Origin: Pseudomonadota bacterium
GTDB taxonomy: Bacteria > Pseudomonadota > Alphaproteobacteria > Rhizobiales > Xanthobacteraceae
Assembly (NCBI GenBank): GCA_023449855.1
Contig: JAEXHR010000244.1
Location: forward strand, 1-18,039
Length of the DNA: 18,039 bases
Reading direction: 5' to 3'
The position numbers and the translations under genes are program-made. The notes below the pieces were generated by a model, which saw nothing but the letters and a program-made list of their open reading frames with translations, did not search any database and was not told the DNA's origin. Positions 7,540 to 13,293 of this stretch are shown one piece after another. Within the stretch, counting starts at the first letter, position 1, and each line of letters begins with the position of its first letter.

Positions 7540-8283
7540 TCAGTCGTGTTTGTCCGGTGCTTCCGCGTCCTGCGTCTCGGCCGCAGCCTCGTTCAGCGCC
7601 CAGATGTCGGCGGCGGCGGTGTGCACATGGCTATGCACGAGCGCGGTGACCGCAACTTCGTCGCGGGCCTCGATGGCGGCGACAAAAGCGCGGTGATCGT
7701 CGAGGGAGCGCTGCCGCAGCTCCGCCGACTGAAAGTAACGCCGACGCCCGCGCGTACTCATCAGCATCAGCGGCGTGATCGTACGCACGAGGATACGGTT
7801 CTGGCTGGCAGCGGCGACGGCGAGATGGAATTCGACATCCTCGTCGGCCATGTTGCGACCGTTGGCGGCCAGCACGGCATAGGTGTCGAGCAGGCCGTGC
7901 AGCTTGGCGAGATCGGCGTCGGTGCGGCGCTGGCAGGCGAGCCGGAAGGCCTGCTCCTCGCAGAGGATGCGCGCCTCGATGGCATCGCGGGTGAGCTGCG
8001 CATCGAAGGCCATGCCGAGATCCGCCTGCAGCACCAGCGCGTCCAGCCCGCCATCGTCCGGCATGTTGCGCAGGAAGATGCCGGACTTCGCCTTGCGCTC
8101 GGTGATCCGCATGGCGTCCAGCACCGCCAAGGCCTCACGCACGGAGCTGCGGGTGACGCCGAAGCGATCCGACAGATTGCGCTCGGACGGCAGCCGGTCG
8201 CCCTTGGCGAGCCGGTGATGCCGGACATATTCCAGCGTCTTGCGAACGGTATCGGAGGTTTCGGACGTCAGGTTCTGGTTCAT
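7540..8283 (-). CDS. GntR-family transcriptional regulator, FadR subfamily (FCD domain)
   Basis: A 247-residue DNA-binding repressor-type protein. The N-terminal winged helix spans about 10-73 and carries the family signature GDRLPSERNLSDRFGVTRSSVREAL (28-52). The C-terminal FCD ligand domain spans about 97-225 and has the expected metal-site set: Asp149 and His153 (DVEFH), His197 (DDHRAF) and His219 or a neighbour in HSHVH. Proteins of this subfamily usually respond to organic acids and often control an adjacent catabolic or uptake gene; here the neighbours on the same strand are the Liv-type binding protein and an SDR. Two palindromes overlap its own start region (8283-8315), suggesting autoregulation. 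The ATG at 8281-8283 has GGTAGG about 8 bases upstream as ribosome site, inside the palindrome. Confidence 0.92.
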   Translation of the reverse strand: MNQNLTSETSDTVRKTLEYVRHHRLAKGDRLPSERNLSDRFGVTRSSVREALAVLDAMRITERKAKSGIFLRNMPDDGGLDALVLQADLGMAFDAQLTRDAIEARILCEEQAFRLACQRRTDADLAKLHGLLDTYAVLAANGRNMADEDVEFHLAVAAASQNRILVRTITPLMLMSTRGRRRYFQSAELRQRSLDDHRAFVAAIEARDEVAVTALVHSHVHTAAADIWALNEAAAETQDAEAPDKHD

Positions 8284-8315
8284 AGGTTGAACCTACCAAT
8301 CTGGCCCTACCAGAT
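8283..8315. promoter_or_regulatory. Candidate operator pair at the GntR start
   Basis: TAGGTT-G-AACCTA (8283-8295) is a perfect palindrome touching the start codon. ATCTGG-CCCTA-CCAGAT (8299-8315) is a second perfect inverted repeat 3 bases further upstream. On the minus strand both contain TGGTAGG, giving two half-sites one to two helical turns apart. FadR-type regulators bind short palindromes of the TNGTNNNACNA kind; these are similar in size but not exact matches. The first one covers the ribosome-binding site, so occupancy could block expression directly. Confidence 0.45.
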
Positions 8316-8322
8316 CAAGAGC

Positions 8323-8337
8323 GAGCCGCTGCGGCTC
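8323..8337 (-). terminator. Hairpin overlapping the SDR stop codon
   Basis: GAGCCGC (8323-8329) and GCGGCTC (8331-8337) form a very tight perfect stem that includes part of the SDR stop codon (8336-8338). There is no U-tract after it on the minus strand, so it may be only a weak pause or 3' stabilising hairpin between the SDR and the GntR gene. Confidence 0.25.
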
Positions 8338-9193
8338 ATGGGCGCGGTTTTGCGTCCCATCCCAGCTGTCTGGCGACGATCCGGTCCACCCACCGCTTGG
8401 GGAGCAGGCCGGCGATGAAGGTCTGGACTGGCTCGGGCGAAGCGACGACGCGGGTTTGCGGCCGGGCTTCAGTGAGCGCGCGATGCACCAGCGCCGCGAT
8501 CCGCTCGGGCGGCAAGCCCTTCTCCGAAAGTTGCGTCAACGTCCCACGCAGCTTCGTCAGCGCCGGCAGATAGGGTGAGTCCGCAAAACGCGCGACGTCC
8601 AGCGCTTCCGCCTTGCTCCAGATCGGCGTGCGCACCGGGCCGGGCGCGATGGTGACGACGTCGATGCCGAACAGCATCAGCTCGCGGCGCAGGCTTTCGC
8701 TCAAGCCTTCCAGCGCGAATTTCGAGGTGCTGTAGGGCGACAATAGCGGATTGCCGAACTGGCCGGAGACGGAGCTCATCATCACGATACGACCCGGCGC
8801 CCCCTTCAGCGCGGTGTCGGCGCCGAGCGAAGGCAAAAAGGCCTTGGTGACAATCACCGGGCCGAGCACGTTGATGTCGAGTTGCGTGCGAAAATCGCTG
8901 ACATCGAGATCGAGCAATGCCCCGGGCACGACGACGCCGGCATTGTTGACGAGGCCGGCGAGTGTTTCACCGTTCAACGCCGTACGAACGACGTCGGCAG
9001 CTCCCCTCACCGCTGCCTCGTCCGTCACGTCGAACAGCAGCGGCGCGAATTGCGCGCCGAACTCCGCCTGCAGGCGCTCGGCATCCGCCGGGTTGCGGAC
9101 GCTGCCGAACACACGGAATCCCTTGTGCAGCAGAGTCTTCGTTGTGGCGTGACCGATGCCGGTGGATGCACCGGTGACGACGACGGAGCGCAT
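8336..9193 (-). CDS. Short-chain dehydrogenase/reductase (classical SDR)
   Basis: A 285-residue NAD(P)-dependent oxidoreductase. From the ATG at 9191-9193 the cofactor motif TGASTGIG falls at residues 7-14, NNAG at 83-86, the catalytic Ser in MMSSVSG (140 or 141), and YSTSK with Tyr154 and Lys158. A basic residue just after the second strand (SVRNPADAERL) suggests NADP(H) preference. The C-terminal part (APGPVRTPIW, then a long helix-rich tail) resembles retinol-dehydrogenase-like SDRs acting on lipophilic alcohols or ketones, but the substrate cannot be inferred. The start is chosen over longer frames because GAGGTGTTCCT lies just upstream and the cofactor fold begins at once. It is followed by the GntR regulator after 52 bp on the same strand. 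Confidence 0.9.
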   Translation of the reverse strand: MRSVVVTGASTGIGHATTKTLLHKGFRVFGSVRNPADAERLQAEFGAQFAPLLFDVTDEAAVRGAADVVRTALNGETLAGLVNNAGVVVPGALLDLDVSDFRTQLDINVLGPVIVTKAFLPSLGADTALKGAPGRIVMMSSVSGQFGNPLLSPYSTSKFALEGLSESLRRELMLFGIDVVTIAPGPVRTPIWSKAEALDVARFADSPYLPALTKLRGTLTQLSEKGLPPERIAALVHRALTEARPQTRVVASPEPVQTFIAGLLPKRWVDRIVARQLGWDAKPRP

Positions 9194-9229
9194 AGGAACA
9201 CCTCGGACCAGAACCGCACAGGCCAAACG

Positions 9230-9260
9230 AAAAACGGGACCGCGCTGCCGCGGTCCCGTT
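9230..9260 (-). terminator. Strong intrinsic terminator of ilvC
   Basis: CGGGACCGCG (9235-9244) and CGCGGTCCCG (9249-9258) pair perfectly around a CTGC loop, and the stem extends by two A-T pairs. On the minus strand the stem is followed by TTTTT (complement of 9230-9234). It begins 24 bases after the ilvC stop codon, so it ends the ilvC transcript before the SDR gene. Confidence 0.92.
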
Positions 9261-9283
9261 GCTCGCACTATCCGATGTAGCGC

Positions 9284-10303
9284 TTAGTTCTTGGTCTTGT
9301 CGACCAGCGCCTTTTCCTTGATCCACGGCATCATGTCGCGGAGCTTGGAGCCCACTTCCTCGATCGGGTGAGCGTTGTTGCGGGCGCGGGTGGCCTTGAA
9401 CGAAGCCTGGTTGACCTTGTTCTCGAGCATCCAGTCGCGCGCGAACTTGCCGGACTGAATGTCGGTCAGCACGCGCTTCATCTCGGCCTTGGTCTCCGAG
9501 GTGACGATGCGCGGGCCGGTGACGTATTCGCCGTATTCCGCCGTGTTCGAGATCGAGTAGTTCATGTTGGCGATACCGCCTTCATAGATCAGGTCGACGA
9601 TCAGCTTCAGTTCGTGCAGGCACTCGAAGTAAGCCATTTCCGGCGCGTAGCCGGCTTCCACCAGCGTCTCGAAGCCGGCGCGGATCAGCTCGACGGTGCC
9701 GCCGCAGAGAACGGCCTGCTCGCCGAACAGGTCGGTTTCGCACTCTTCCTTGAAGGTGGTCTCGATGATGCCGGCGCGGCCGCCGCCGACCGCCGAAGCG
9801 TAGCTGAGGCCGAGGTCATGGGCATTGCCCGAGACGTCCTTGTGGATCGCGATCAGGCAGGGCACGCCGCCGCCGCGCTGATATTCCGAACGCACGGTGT
9901 GGCCCGGGCCCTTCGGCGCGATCATCAGCACGTCGAGGTCTTCGCGCGGATCGAGCAGGTTGAAGTGCACGTTGAGGCCGTGGGCGAAAACCAGCGCGGC
10001 GCCGTTCTTCATGTTGTCATGCAGGTGCTCGCGATAGATGTCGCCCTGCAGTTCGTCCGGGGTGAGCATCATCACGAGATCGGCCCACTTGGCGGCATCG
10101 GCGACTTCCATCACCTTGAAGCCGGCGGCTTCCGCCTTCTTGGCCGAGGCCGAGCCCTTGCGGAGCGCGATCACGACTTCCTTGACGCCGGAATCCTTCA
10201 GGTTCAGCGCGTGGGCGTGGCCCTGGCTGCCGTAGCCGACGATAACGACCTTCTTGCCCTTGATCAGGTTCAGGTCGGCGTCGCGATCGTAATAAACACG
10301 CAT
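9284..10303 (-). CDS. ilvC: Ketol-acid reductoisomerase (NADP(+))
   Basis: Second common enzyme of valine and isoleucine (and so leucine) synthesis. It isomerises and reduces acetolactate or acetohydroxybutyrate, using Mg and NADPH, in the cytosol. The 339-residue chain is the short class I form. The Rossmann motif GYGSQGHAHALNLKDSG (23-39) is followed by a second strand ending ALRKGSASAKK, whose Arg/Ser set fits NADPH. Catalytic residues seen are His108, Lys131 (APKGPGH), Asp191 and Glu195 (ETDLFGEQ), Glu227, Glu231 and Ser252 (NYSISNTAEYG). The ATG is preceded by AGAGGAACGACCC. It has its own terminator and about 150 bp of upstream DNA holding an AT-rich patch (GAAATAAAG) that may be part of a promoter, so it looks monocistronic although close to ilvIH. 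Confidence 0.98.
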   Translation of the reverse strand: MRVYYDRDADLNLIKGKKVVIVGYGSQGHAHALNLKDSGVKEVVIALRKGSASAKKAEAAGFKVMEVADAAKWADLVMMLTPDELQGDIYREHLHDNMKNGAALVFAHGLNVHFNLLDPREDLDVLMIAPKGPGHTVRSEYQRGGGVPCLIAIHKDVSGNAHDLGLSYASAVGGGRAGIIETTFKEECETDLFGEQAVLCGGTVELIRAGFETLVEAGYAPEMAYFECLHELKLIVDLIYEGGIANMNYSISNTAEYGEYVTGPRIVTSETKAEMKRVLTDIQSGKFARDWMLENKVNQASFKATRARNNAHPIEEVGSKLRDMMPWIKEKALVDKTKN

Positions 10304-10453
10304 GGGTCGTTCCTCTGTTCGGCAACTTTATTTCAAGCGCCAGGTCGAAAGGTCATTGCCGGCTGGCAGATGACCGTGAAATGCCGCCGGTTTCTAGGGC
10401 GACGGATGCCGCGAGACAAGCCCGCGACGGTGATTTTGCTGGCGAATTTGCAC

Positions 10454-11062
10454 TCATATCTCGGCCAGCACGGGATACAGCGAAGCGAGCAATAAAATTG
10501 CCATCGTGACGTTGAAGACGCGGACGGCAGCCGGCGATTTGACCAGCGGTTGCAATGCGGTGCCGCATAGCAACCAGGCCACGGACGATAGCGAGCCGAT
10601 CAGCAGCGACACTGCGACTTGCAGCCCGACATTCCAGGGATAGCCGGCGATCGCCGCATAGGCCGTGATGATGCTGATGGCCATCACCCAGCCCTTGGCA
10701 TTGACCCACTGAAACAGCGCAGCGCCCAGAAACGTCATCGGCCGGCGCCGTTCGGCCTCCCCCGGCTCCGGCGGGCCGGAGCGCGCGATGACGTAAGCGA
10801 GATAGACAAGATAGGCGGCGCCGGCATATTTCAGCGCCGTCTGCAGCCATGGCAGCGAGGCGAACACGGCGCCGAGGCCGAGACCGGTGACGCCGATCAT
10901 GAACGCATAGCCGAAGGTGACGCCGGCCACATGCGGCAGCGTACGGCGGAAGCCGAAATTCAGACCGGAGGCGAGCAGCATGATGTTGTTCGGCCCGGGG
11001 GTGAAGAACATCACCACGGCGAACACCACGAAAGCCCAGAGCAGATGCGGCGACAGTTCCAT
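10454..11062 (-). CDS. LysE/RhtB-family amino acid exporter
   Basis: A 202-residue inner-membrane exporter with six hydrophobic segments. The family mark FTPGPNNIMLLASGLNFGFRR lies near residues 20-40, and further typical parts are KYAGAAYLVYLAY and FQWVNAKGWVMAI. LysE/RhtB proteins export amino acids such as threonine, homoserine, lysine or cysteine. The ATG at 11060-11062 is used because it joins the stop of the preceding DMT-exporter gene as TGATG and has GGAGG eight bases upstream, inside that gene. A longer frame to 11422 only reads antisense-like sequence through the neighbour and is not used. It is the last gene of the mazEF/exporter string and lies 150 bp before ilvC, with no clear terminator. 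Confidence 0.93.
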   Translation of the reverse strand: MELSPHLLWAFVVFAVVMFFTPGPNNIMLLASGLNFGFRRTLPHVAGVTFGYAFMIGVTGLGLGAVFASLPWLQTALKYAGAAYLVYLAYVIARSGPPEPGEAERRRPMTFLGAALFQWVNAKGWVMAISIITAYAAIAGYPWNVGLQVAVSLLIGSLSSVAWLLCGTALQPLVKSPAAVRVFNVTMAILLLASLYPVLAEI

Positions 11063-11934
11063 CACGCGACCTCCGCCATCGGTGGCGGGCGGCGCGACAG
11101 CAGCATGACCGCGATGCCGAGCACGACGACGATCATGCCGGCGAGACGCAGCGGGCCGAATGTTTCGCCGAAAGTGAGGCTGGATGCTGCGGCACCGATG
11201 AAAGGGATCAGCAGCGCGAAGGGCACCACCTGCGCGGCGGAGTAGTCGCGCAGCAGCCGGCCCCAGATCCAGTAACCAAGCGACGTGCCGACGACCGCGA
11301 GGAACAGCAAACAGGCAAGCGCCTTCAACGAGACATGGGTAAGCGAATGCCAAGTGGTGGCGGCGCCATCGACGGCGAACAGGACGACCAGCAGCGGCGC
11401 GAGCGCAACAAGACTGATCCACGAAAACAGATCGAGCATCGACACGCCCTGCGCGCGGCGCAAGAGCAGATTGGAAATGGCAAAGCTGATCGGCGCGGTC
11501 ATCAGCACGGCAAAAGGAAACACGCTGAAGTCATAGCCGACGGTGAAGCAGATCATCATCAGACCACCCATGGCGATGAGGATGCCGAGCGCCTGTTGCC
11601 GCGTCGGCATCTCACGCAGGAACAGTGCGGCAAAGCCCACGGTGAACAGCGCCTGGCTCTGCACGATCACCGAGGTGAGCCCCGCCGGCACGCCATGCGC
11701 CATGCCATAGGTCTGCGCGAGGAACTGCGCCACCAGCAGCCAGCTCGTGGCGACGATCAATGCCCATGACAGCTTCGGCCGCGGCAACAGCAGGCACGGC
11801 AGCGCCGTGATGCCGAAACGCAGCGTGGTAAGCAGCGTCGACGACATCTCGTCGACCGCCATCCGCGTCAGCACAAAGCCGACGCCCCAGATCACGGCCA
11901 CCGCGACGGCCAGAAAGATGTCGAAGGGTTTCAT
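11062..11934 (-). CDS. EamA/DMT-family exporter, similar to the cysteine/O-acetylserine exporter EamA (YdeD)
   Basis: A 290-residue, ten-segment drug/metabolite transporter. Its two EamA repeats cover about 8-130 and 145-282. Recalled similarity to E. coli EamA is visible in VIWGVGFVLTRMAVDEM, LPRPKLSW, GVPAGLTSVIVQSQALFTV and GYWIWGRLLRDYSAAQVVPFALLIPFIG, so an amino acid metabolite exporter is more likely than a generic DMT protein. The ATG at 11932-11934 follows the mazF stop by only 20 bp with a poor ribosome site, so transcription may run through from mazEF. The stop shares a base with the next start (TGATG), coupling it to the LysE-type exporter. Substrate is inferred, not proven. Confidence 0.92.
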   Translation of the reverse strand: MKPFDIFLAVAVAVIWGVGFVLTRMAVDEMSSTLLTTLRFGITALPCLLLPRPKLSWALIVATSWLLVAQFLAQTYGMAHGVPAGLTSVIVQSQALFTVGFAALFLREMPTRQQALGILIAMGGLMMICFTVGYDFSVFPFAVLMTAPISFAISNLLLRRAQGVSMLDLFSWISLVALAPLLVVLFAVDGAATTWHSLTHVSLKALACLLFLAVVGTSLGYWIWGRLLRDYSAAQVVPFALLIPFIGAAASSLTFGETFGPLRLAGMIVVVLGIAVMLLSRRPPPMAEVA

Positions 11935-11954
11935 GGGATCAGCGATCGTGTGCG

Positions 11955-12323
11955 CTAGGCGTTATCAGCGCTACCGGCGATGACGCCGAATTCAATTCCA
12001 AGAAGAGCAGCGAGCTTGGCCTTTACGTCGGCTAAGACTTGCGCAGGAGCTTGCTCGATGGTGTCGAACATGCGCTCTCCACGATCGATCGAACGTACTT
12101 GGTCGATCATAATTTCGCCTACCGTCTGCAGACCGCCCGGCAAAACCACGTTGGTCGGCCAGTGACGAAGCTTCGTTGTAATCGGACAAATTACCGCGCG
12201 CCGAGACGTCTCGTGAAACTCCTTTGAGGTCAGCACAAGCGCCGGTCTCCGGCCGAATTGCTCGGTACCGCGGGCATCATCCAGATCGACCCAGGCGATA
12301 TCACCGACGTCAGGAAGGATCAT
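11955..12323 (-). CDS. mazF: MazF/PemK-family toxin (endoribonuclease) of a type II toxin-antitoxin pair
   Basis: A 122-residue protein with the MazF/PemK fold marks: GDIAWVDLDDARGTEQFGRRPALVLT (about 7-32, with the conserved GRRPA loop), RAVICPITTK and GEIMIDQVRSIDRGERM. Such toxins cut single-stranded mRNA at short motifs when the antitoxin is lost. The start at 12321-12323 is chosen because the fold begins at once and because it overlaps the antitoxin gene's end by 14 bp, the usual antitoxin-first coupling. A GGGAAAG ribosome site lies inside the antitoxin gene. A frame extension to 12416 overlaps the antitoxin and is not used. GC is visibly lower than in the flanking ilv genes, in keeping with transfer. 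Confidence 0.93.
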   Translation of the reverse strand: MILPDVGDIAWVDLDDARGTEQFGRRPALVLTSKEFHETSRRAVICPITTKLRHWPTNVVLPGGLQTVGEIMIDQVRSIDRGERMFDTIEQAPAQVLADVKAKLAALLGIEFGVIAGSADNA

Positions 12324-12672
12324 TGTTCTTTCCCGCCTGGCGTTTGATTGGCGTTCCGTCGGCTCTGACCGGCGCGCCATCAGGTCCCGGCACGATGATG
12401 CCACGCGAATAGTCATCGTCGATGATCTCGGAGCCGCGATCCGGTCCCCAGTCGACGGTCTCGGGTTCGTTCTCGGGACCGAGACGCTTCATCTCGGCGA
12501 TCATCTCTGCGAGCAATTGCGCTGACGTTTTCCGTGCCGGACGCAGCCGAAACCCTTCGCCCTCGACCGAAAGTTCGAGTTCGCTTCCCGCCGTCACGCC
12601 AGCACTCTCGGCTGCCGCTTTCGGCAGCCTGACACCAAGGCTGTTACCCCACTGGGCGACTTTGACTTTCAT
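12310..12672 (-). CDS. mazE: MazE-family antitoxin (AbrB/SpoVT DNA-binding domain)
   Basis: A 120-residue antitoxin. Residues 1-47 form a swapped-hairpin AbrB domain, MKVKVAQWGNSLGVRLPKAA and then a LELSVEGEGFRLRPAR strand pair, which binds its own operator. The tail from about 50 on is acidic, probably disordered, and should wrap the toxin; at 120 residues the protein is longer than the 82-residue E. coli MazE, the extra length being in this tail (DDDYSRG...PDGAPVRADGTPIKR). ATG 12670-12672 has AAGGAG seven bases upstream. A longer frame to 12714 starts inside the operator palindrome and is rejected. The gene begins only 55 bp after ilvH. Confidence 0.92.
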   Translation of the reverse strand: MKVKVAQWGNSLGVRLPKAAAESAGVTAGSELELSVEGEGFRLRPARKTSAQLLAEMIAEMKRLGPENEPETVDWGPDRGSEIIDDDYSRGIIVPGPDGAPVRADGTPIKRQAGKNNDPS

Positions 12673-12687
12673 CGGCGCGCTCCTTGC

Positions 12688-12710
12688 TGGGATATACAAT
12701 GTATATCCCA
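12688..12710. promoter_or_regulatory. Operator palindrome of the mazEF module
   Basis: TGGGATATACA (12688-12698) and TGTATATCCCA (12700-12710) are perfect 11-base arms around one central base. It lies 16 bases upstream of the mazE start, just before the AAGGAG ribosome site, exactly where MazE/MazF complexes bind to repress their own promoter. It stands out sharply as AT-rich DNA between GC-rich genes. Confidence 0.8.
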
Positions 12711-12727
12711 ACATCCTTTCCGTCCAG
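12700..12727 (-). promoter_or_regulatory. Possible mazEF promoter
   Basis: On the minus strand CTGGAC (12722-12727) and TATACA (12700-12705) are 16 bases apart and resemble weak -35 and -10 elements. The -10 falls in the upstream arm of the palindrome and transcription would start within the other arm, so bound antitoxin would exclude RNA polymerase. The -35 match is poor. Confidence 0.35.
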
Positions 12728-13270
12728 TTACATCCCGTCCGCGCCGCGGGTGATGGCGGCGACGCCGGTGCGGGAGATTTCGACCAGGCCGAGCGGACGC
12801 ATCAGTTCGATGAACTGGTTGATCTTCGCCGTATTGCCGGTGATCTCGAACACGAAGCTCTCGATGGTGGCGTCGATCACGCGCGCGCGGAAAGCTTCGG
12901 CGAGGCGCAATGCCTCGACACGATGATCGCCAGTGCCGCGCAGCTTGACCATGGCCAGTTCGCGCTCGATGGAGCGGCCGGTGAGCGTCATGTCCACCAC
13001 GCGGTGCACCGGAATCATGCGGTCGAGCTGATGCTTGATCTGCGTGATCACCATGGGCGTACCCGTGGTGACGATGGTGATGCGCGAGAGATGCTTCTGG
13101 CTCTCGGTCTCCGACACGGTGAGGCTTTCGATGTTGTAGCCGCGGCCGGAGAACAGGCCGATGACGCGCGCGAGCACACCGGGCTCGTTGGCGACGATCA
13201 CCGACAGCGTGTGCGTCTCGTTGGGATCGTGACGCTCTTCGATGAAATAGGCGGAGGCAGGCTGTTCCAT
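12728..13270 (-). CDS. ilvH: Acetolactate synthase, small regulatory subunit
   Basis: Regulatory subunit of acetohydroxyacid synthase; it activates the large subunit and confers valine feedback inhibition. The 180-residue product has an N-terminal ACT domain, HTLSVIVANEPGVLARVIGLF then GRGYNIESLTVSET (about 20-55), with the Asn-Glu-Pro-Gly-Val loop that binds the effector. A second ALS_ss_C-type domain covers about 100-175 (EALRLAEAFRARVIDATIESFVFEITG). The ATG at 13268-13270 fits the family start; a TTG at 13297 overlapping the ilvI stop would add nine residues and cannot be fully excluded. It follows ilvI by 23 bp and shares its transcript and attenuator. Confidence 0.97.
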   Translation of the reverse strand: MEQPASAYFIEERHDPNETHTLSVIVANEPGVLARVIGLFSGRGYNIESLTVSETESQKHLSRITIVTTGTPMVITQIKHQLDRMIPVHRVVDMTLTGRSIERELAMVKLRGTGDHRVEALRLAEAFRARVIDATIESFVFEITGNTAKINQFIELMRPLGLVEISRTGVAAITRGADGM

Positions 13271-13293
13271 TGTTTTTGTCTTTCCAGAACTGA

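Noticed and set aside
10304..10453. Search for an attenuator or leader peptide before ilvC
   Set aside because: No run of branched-chain codons, no hairpin with U-tract was seen; only an AT-rich patch near the ribosome site.
11063..11422. N-terminal extension of the LysE-type exporter frame
   Set aside because: It overlaps the EamA-like gene in another frame, while the start at 11062 has a GGAGG site and a TGATG junction.
12324..12416. N-terminal extension of the mazF frame
   Set aside because: It overlaps mazE and lacks family similarity; MazF proteins start near the GDI motif.
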